From NCBI GenBank assembly GCA_023052935.1, contig CM041293.1:153263474-153327473 (forward strand): a stretch of 64,000 nt of DNA, in the 5' to 3' direction. The notes below the pieces were generated by a model that saw only the letters and a list, made by a program, of their open reading frames with translations, was not told the DNA's origin and ran no database searches. The number at the start of each line of letters is the position of its first letter. Within the stretch, counting starts at the first letter, position 1. This document shows positions 58,254 through 64,000 of the stretch, one piece after another. Both the position numbers and the translations under genes were made by a program. The stretch is from Piezodorus guildinii. Its lineage: Eukaryota > Arthropoda > Insecta > Hemiptera > Pentatomidae.

Positions 58254-58401
58254 GATGAGGAAGATGGTTGGGGTTGCGGTCATAAATTAAAACACACAAT
58301 TAAAAATAAGCGCTTATTTTTAATTGTGTGTTTTAATTTATGACCGCAACCCCAACCATCTTCCTCATCTAATTTCTCTACGGTCAACAAAACTCCATCA
58401 T
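58254..58401. other. 148-bp insert carrying a 122-bp perfect palindrome
   Basis: 58251-58372 is an exact palindrome: two 61-base arms, no spacer, centre GCGC at 58310-58313. Landmarks are GGAAGATGGTTGGGGTTGCG on the left and its complement on the right. GATGAAATTTTTTA occurs at 58240-58253 and 58402-58415, a 14-bp direct repeat that looks like a target duplication bounding the insert. No coding. Confidence 0.88.
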
Positions 58402-58605
58402 GATGAAATTTTTTAAGCTAAAACTAGAGATTAAAGCATTAGACTATGCAAAATATTAGAGGGCAGCGCTCCCCAGAAGTCGCGTAAAAAATAATGAAGA
58501 TTTTGCGCGCGAAAAACACTTTTTATTTTAGGTTCTAGTGAAGGTAGAAAAATAAGTCTGATGTCAAAATTACACTATTGCAAAGCGAAATATTTTTTTA
58601 AAAAA

Positions 58606-59130
58606 TCTGGTACGGACACAACACAAATTTCACTTTGCTCGACTCCTCGATTTAAAAACTATTAAATATATGAAATTTGAAAAATATTGTAAGTCGATTT
58701 TAATAAAACGTATATTCATTTTCGTTGGAAACATATGATCTAGATTAAATAATATAACTATATTAATTTGTTAATGAGTAATGATTTTATTCCCCATTCG
58801 TCACACTACAAGTATATTACCTTTTACAGCTTTGTGTATCAGATAATATTTTTTCTAAAATCTCCCTCCTTCCAACGGTATATTATACGTCTATATTACC
58901 TTCCTTATTATTAAAAAAACAAAAAAATTACATTTAAAATAGTTTAGCTATTTTATCCTTCAGTTGAACATTAAATTCGTCCAACCTGTATATTTATCCG
59001 TCCTTCATTTAATGTCATTAAGGCTAATATTTTGAAATGTATAAAATTAAAGGTAGTTTTGGGGAAAAAAATTAAAAATATCGGCACTAAACCCCTTTAA
59101 TCTTTTTCGATAAGAATGAAACCTACGTGA
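58606..59130 (+). repeat. HINE-like repeat, copy with empty Jockey D site
   Basis: Starts TCTGGTACGGACACAACAC; GTTGGAAACATATGATCTAG and TATAACTATATTAATTTG match copy 3 on both sides of its Jockey D insertion. Truncated at 3' before the hairpin. Confidence 0.78.
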
Positions 59131-59275
59131 TATGATTATTATTTATGAGATTATTTACATTTTTAGTGTTATTACGAAGCAAGTCTTATTTTTTAACTAT
59201 TCCGCTTTGAAATAAGATAATTTTGACTCCAAACTTATTTTTTTAGATCCGTATTACTTGAGGAAGATTTACTTA

Positions 59276-59634
59276 TTTATTCATATTAAAACAGCACATT
59301 TTTTCTTAAAAATCTTTTTTTATTTCCATTGATACACAAATTGCCACAAGTGGTAGTCAACGTTTCGGGGCCTTTTCCCCATTTTCAAGACTTTTTTTTT
59401 ATCTGTACATTCTAATATTCTATGGCACACAGCTACGTCAGCTTGTAAGGTTGACTATTGGCTCACTGTTTTTCCTTTGTAAACTTTGTACTTTAATAAG
59501 TTTTATTGATCTAATTCCTGAGTCTGTTTTGATTTCTATTTCGATGTTATTATTTATTTTGTTAATTTGTTTGTGTATCAATGAAAATAAAAAAGATATG
59601 GAAGAAAAAATGTGATATTTTAATATGAACAAAT
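59276..59634. mobile_element. MITE-like element with about 60-bp imperfect TIRs
   Basis: Left TTCATATTAAAACAGCACAT, TTTTTTCTT and CATTGATACACAAA; the right end 59570-59630 is the inverse with few changes. Interior has CAACGTTTCGGGGCCTTTTC, CCCATTTTCAAGACTT; its complement reads TTGAAAATGGGG...CCCCGAAACGTTGACT. 357 bp, no coding. Confidence 0.7.
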
Positions 59635-59639
59635 ATAAT

Positions 59640-60154
59640 GTATTTTTCGCGCGCAAACTTCCCAATTTTTTTGCTCGACTCCTGGGTATCGTTTGCCCCT
59701 AATATTTTCCGGTCTAATCATTTTATTTCTACAATAGTTTTACCTTTAACAAAAATCATTAAAATCAGTGAGACATTTGGGATCCTACTCCTGGTGAGAT
59801 TTTACCGCAACTTTTTCAACAAAATCAGCAAACAATAAAAGCCTCTTTAAAAGTTGCAATTTTCTCAAAACAGTTCCGATTAAAATCAAATTTAAATCGA
59901 TTTTGATTAAAGCCACTATATAGCTGTTTTCAGCCAAATTCATAATTGTTTTCAGTCGAATTTCGTCATTTATTATTTTTATTATCTAAATTCATAACTT
60001 TTTTACTAAAATTTTTTTTTTTTTTTAAATTCAAATTCATATTTTTCAATAAAAGTATAATGTTTGTAATAAATTGCATAATATCTTGAACCGATTTCAT
60101 ACAGCTAGTTTAATGAGGTTTTCTTAACAAAAACTAAATCTTTTTATTAAATAA
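59640..60154. other. Unnamed repeat shared with 61660-61920
   Basis: TTGCCCCTAATATTTT, GACATTTGGGATCCT and CAATTTTCTCAAAACAGTTC recur around 61790-61900 and partly at 58440-58600. Low-copy AT-rich repeat, class unknown. Confidence 0.45.
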
Positions 60155-60390
60155 TGTTGTTGTTTATTCATTTAACGTTACTTTATGATATTGCGGCTTA
60201 CCCCACAGGGCTACAACGGTTGTCCTAATTTTTGCCTATCCAGGCTTGATAAGGATCAGGGAATTTTAACATGTTAATGATACCGCAGACTTCGCGACTC
60301 ATTTTACGTTCACGGCACCAATCTGTGGAATGTATATCGAACCTACGGCTAACTTAAGATGGTACTCAAATTATTTATATAATTTAAAAA
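60155..60390 (-). mobile_element. SINE B copy 9, reverse, degraded
   Basis: CATTTAACGTTACTTTATGA, CCTAATTTTTGCCTATCCAG and CGAACCTACGGCTAACTTAA-like head in reverse. Confidence 0.7.
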
Positions 60391-61080
60391 AATACTTGTA
60401 GCCAATGATGTACCTACATTTCAGAAAAAGCGATTGAATTAATTCGTTGCTAAGAGACCAGAGGTAGAGGGCTGCCAAGTCATTACCCGCTTTGCAAGGC
60501 CCCATTGTTCCGAGACCCACTTGACACCACTGAGTCCCATATTATCCTTCTCTTCCTTTTCAACTGTTCGCGGCAAAATTATCTCCTGGGAGAAGCTTAG
60601 TTTGTTATTTGCTGCCTTTTGTTACCGGATCGGCGATACCTTATTCTGAGTATCCTGCTTCTTCAGATAATTCATAAGCAACATAAAACAAGATTACATT
60701 CAGAAGCATACATCGTACTAAATAGCAAAGCCGTTTACATCTTTATATAACATACTCAAATTGGGGTTAAGGTAAATCCTGCGTCATTTTTACTACAATT
60801 GTGTATTACAACAGTGTTATTATACTGGTTGGTTTGGTATAAGAAAAAACAATTATAAACTTGCATTTAAAAGGCACAAAAAGGCTCGACAATGCATATT
60901 CAAGCAGTGCCCGTCGAGGTAGAAACCCGACGGTACACTATGTGAGGCTTTAAGAGTTGCAAGCCACAATGTCCAAGAAATAACTCTGTTGAGAGAGACC
61001 GAACCACACTTTCAGATAAGGGGTTTATAAGGAATATACGCTCCTAAAAAGTAAAAACTAAAAATCTGTTTTATTAAACA
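60391..61080. other. No gene recognised
   Basis: 60430-60600 is GC-richer without domains; the remainder is AT-rich. Confidence 0.35.
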
Positions 61081-61620
61081 TCGTATTTGAGCAAGGCTTA
61101 CCACATACTGACACAGTCACATTTTTGTGGAACTTGTTCATTTCTACTCAGGAGACCCTAAAATTAAAAAAAAACAAATAACTATCACAATACTTTCCCT
61201 TAACATACGTTATAGGTATGTGAAAATAAAATGTCTGGTGCGCGCAACACATGACAAACGCCTAGCTCCGTTGTCAAAATCACTTTAAGATTTTTTTAAG
61301 TAAAGTTAAAGTTCAAAAAGGTTGAAGAATTACATTTAGTTTCGATGGGCTTATTTTTATCAGATTAAATTTAACTCAACAGAAATCTTTATAAACAACA
61401 ATTACTTTGTTTTATCCGCTTTTCATTACTCTCACTTAAACACCTTTGTATATAAGATTACGTTTTTTCTAAAATATTTTGATTTCTGAAAGTATTTTAT
61501 ACACTTATATTACTATTCTTATGTTTAGAAGAAAACAAATTGTTTTGCTTTTTTCTTCTTTAGATGGTTATCAAATTCTTTGATTACTTTTTAGGAATGC
61601 GGCTTTTAAGAAACCATATT
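61081..61620 (+). repeat. HINE-like repeats, head-to-tail junction
   Basis: 61081-61233 is a family 3' end (CAAGGCTTACCACATACTGA, GAACTTGTTC, TCACAATACTTTCCC, TTAACATACGTTATAGGTATGTGAAAATA). A 5' end follows at once: TCTGGTGCGCGCAACACATG at 61234, running to about 61620. Direct tandem junction with no filler. Confidence 0.72.
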
Positions 61621-61974
61621 TTAACACAGAATTCAGAAAAAAAATTAATGGCTTACTTTCTTAATTATTCCTGTTCAAAATAGGATCATTTTTACTCCAA
61701 ACATGTTTGTCTACCTTCACTAGAACCAGAGACACTAATTAAAATATGTTTTTCGAGCGAAAACATTCAGATTTTTTATGTTCCTGCGATGGGTTGGCCC
61801 CTAATATTTTGCAAAGTCTAATGATTTAATGTTTAGTTTAACCTAAGAAAAAATTAATCAAAATCGGTGAAATACATTTGGGATCCTCTAATTATCAGGC
61901 ATATCCCCTTCTCAAATTTGGAATTTCAGTTTCGTATTACTTTTATTATACACTATCTCTCATAATCTCAATAT

Positions 61975-62124
61975 CTCATAATCATGCAATTTTAGACAAA
62001 ATAGTATCTTAAATAGACATATGTGTAGACCAAAGTTTGTTTCTTTTTAAGTTCTTTTAAAGTTTGTTGTCTACCCATATCTCTATTTAAGACACTATAT
62101 TGTCTAAAATTGCATGATTATGAG
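61975..62124. mobile_element. Foldback element (about 60-bp inverted repeats)
   Basis: CTCATAATCATGCAATTTTA at 61975 and its complement ending at 62124, continuing through GACAAAATAGTATCTTAAAT / ATTTAAGACACTATATTGTC and AGTTTGTTT near the centre. Few mismatches, loop about 20 bp. No coding; could be a MITE. Confidence 0.78.
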
Positions 62125-62185
62125 AACAATAACTTCTGGAAACGTCGCATAAATAAAATTGTTTATTCATTGACTGTAACCTGAG

Positions 62186-62246
62186 AACAATAGAAATATA
62201 TATAATATATAATATATATATATAATATATATATATATTTATATAT
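62186..62246. repeat. Interrupted (TA)n tract
   Basis: TATATAATATATAATATATA pattern with ATTTATATA ends. Confidence 0.85.
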
Positions 62247-63223
62247 TAAATACGAGAGATGTTTAAATTAAAACAACTGTTATAATTGTGAGAATAATAA
62301 ACAGTGATAATGTATGGTTTATAAGTGTGTAATTTTTGAATAGCATTAAGTAATACAATAGGGGTACTCACTACGTTTGCTATAGCATGCTATTTGTGTT
62401 ATTTTGCTAAACCCGTCGAGTTTCTACAGTTATTTTCTGTATAAAATTGATGGGTTTAGCACAATAGCACAAATAACATGCTATAGCAAACGTAGTGAGT
62501 ACCTTTAATATTGATGGAGATTTATCATTTATTTTGGGTAGAGACTGGCTCAAAAATATTCATGTGAACTAGAATAAAATTTTTAGTTTTCAAAAAGTAA
62601 GTTTATCTAAAATTTCATCTCAAAGAACAATAAAAGAAGAATACATGATAGTGAAATGGAGATCAAAGAATTTATTAGTTGAAGGTAGCATGAAAGCAGA
62701 ATTGCTCACATTGTCTAAGAAATAGAAGACTAGAACTCCAGGAGAGGCCAAACCCACTAAACATAAAACTGAAAATGTTTAAGAAATATTAGGACAATGC
62801 GTATCATGGGGTCCTTCATTTAATTTTAATCCTTCAATCAGCAATAGAGTTCCTAATTCTAGGGACAAAAGAGGTGGCAGAAAATTCCAGGATAGAGAAG
62901 GTATTTTTCAACATTCTGATTATCCTGGTCGTGAGAGGAGCTCTTGTAGGCCCAACATTCCCTCCTATAATAATGTAGAACCAGAATATAGTAAAATCAT
63001 ATCTTGCTTCGTGGATGCTGATCAAATAATAGAAAAACAACAATTGAAAGAAAAATGTTATTGTTTGTTTTCTTGATTTTTCCATTTAATTTTTTTTCAA
63101 GGGGGAGGGGAGAAACTATTATATATTAAATACAACGATGGTTAAATAAACAGCTGTTATAATTGTAAGAATAATAAACAGTGATAATGTATGGTTCCTA
63201 AGTGTGTAATTGACAGCATTAAG
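62239..63223 (+). mobile_element. Collapsed LTR retrotransposon
   Basis: About 110-bp direct repeats at 62239-62350 and 63117-63223 share GAATAATAAACAGTGATAAT, TGTATGGTT and AAGTGTGTAAT. Just before the second lies a purine tract AAGGGGGAGGGGAGAA (63099-63114), the expected polypurine tract. The interior reads ILGRDWLKNIHVN (protease/RT border of Ty3/Gypsy-like pol) and YMIVKWRSKNLLVEGSMKAE with stops. gag, most of pol and the primer site are missing, so the element is internally deleted. LTR outer ends are not fixed. Confidence 0.6.
62361..62505. mobile_element. Hairpin MITE with 52-bp TIRs inside LTR-element remnant
   Basis: 62363-62414 and 62452-62503 are inverted copies with three mismatches: GGTACTCACTACGTTTGCTA then TAGCATG... 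to GCTAAACCC. The 37-bp loop is AT-rich. Located between the 5' LTR-like repeat and the pol remnant. TSD not clear. Confidence 0.88.
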
Positions 63224-64000
63224 TAGATATAATAACTAGCGCTTGGATTCCTATGTAAATACATATTGGATCTTCGATATCATCTGTTAACAACCCATAG
63301 TATTCACATATTATTACATGTTTGGATAAATTTACATATTTCTTGCATGCTTGGCGAATTTATATACCTTTTATTGCATATTTGTTAATTTTTATATTTC
63401 TTTGTAACAAATCTGAATTAGGAATGCATGAATAAAAATTTTCACCAGAATTGGCTCTTCTACTGCAGCTGTCAATTGCTTTTTAGAACCAAACCGCACA
63501 AAACAATTCTGAGATTTCATCTCCATTGATTTAGGCTCTGAATAAACAGAACCAAACCTATTTGTTATTTAGTGTTCATCTGTGAGTCATTCTACCACTC
63601 TCTCCAAACACGATTAGAAAATTATATTTTGTGATTTATTCTATTTTCATTTTTATCGGAATGTAGAAAGTCACAAAAAACAAAAAAAAAAACAACGAAG
63701 AACGAATTTTAAAATATGATCCCGAGTTTCTGAACAAAATATTGAGGTGTGATGGAGAAATTTAATATTGTTCTTGTTTTGGCAAGGTTTTATATACTAC
63801 GAAACGATTTCAAGTAACCCAACACATTGGCAGAGGATCACACAAATTGAACAAAGAGAAAAAGTAAAAATTGAACCAAAGTTTCATCACACCATCTACC
63901 GAGGGGAGATAGTATATGCACATTTTATACAAATTTATGTCGAGCGTTTGTGCAGCCTAACATTCCATTAAGCAAATTTAATAATCCCTCTGTTAAAAAC
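63224..64000. other. No gene recognised
   Basis: AT-rich; a 67-codon frame at 63768-63971 shows no domain. Confidence 0.4.

Overview
This window is a host-gene-poor, AT-rich stretch of an animal nuclear genome, almost certainly an arthropod and most likely an insect. The support is its transposon mix: Jockey-, RTE-, I-, R1/LOA- and L2/CR1-like LINEs, mariner and Tc1 transposons, a hAT MITE, tRNA-headed SINEs, an ACTTTCACTTAC-type Helentron/HINE-like repeat, LTR-retroelement remnants, long homopolymers and many (TA)n tracts. I found no convincing host protein-coding gene and no functional tRNA or rRNA gene. The readable coding sequence is reverse transcriptase, endonuclease, gag, RNase H, aspartic protease or transposase, nearly all broken by stops and frameshifts.

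Layout. 1-3620: Jockey element A (end of ORF1, whole but frameshifted ORF2, 3'UTR). 3621-5181: 5'-truncated I-group element with RNase H. 5435-6085, 9872-10820 and 14503-16406: copies of the HINE-like repeat, two of them hosting nested SINE or Jockey insertions. 7518-8730: RTE element with target-site duplication. 10990-11630: mariner remnant. 12873-13830: two unrelated Jockey 3' ends. 17602-18426 and 44905-45670: two copies of a TIR transposon. 22052-26606: three RTE family-2 fragments, a LOA/I-like LINE tail and a Helitron-like end. 27029-27939: a complete HINE-like copy. 29781-31410: a SINE split by an R1-type LINE. 33606-34230: a Jockey copy with a 5' inversion. 34933-35990: a GC-rich minisatellite and an LTR-element gag/protease remnant containing a hAT MITE. 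37123-39700: an L2/CR1-like LINE followed by a Tc1 remnant. 41815-43742: a Jockey remnant hosting a SINE, then a deleted mariner. 46807-51960: the most complete element, Jockey B with ORF1 and ORF2. 52029-61640: SINEs, HINE pieces, MITEs, a 122-bp perfect palindrome and a possible hammerhead-bearing insert. 61975-63223: two foldback elements and a collapsed LTR retrotransposon.

The elements form a nested record of insertions. The HINE-like family is old and serves as the landing pad for SINE A, SINE B, Jockey D, and a 303-bp GAAACGTC-containing insert. SINE B was later split by an R1-type LINE. LINEs would have supplied the TPRT machinery for the SINEs. The SINE heads resemble tRNA with A and B boxes, which would be their internal Pol III promoter. 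Family names rest on motifs read by eye; no database search was possible.
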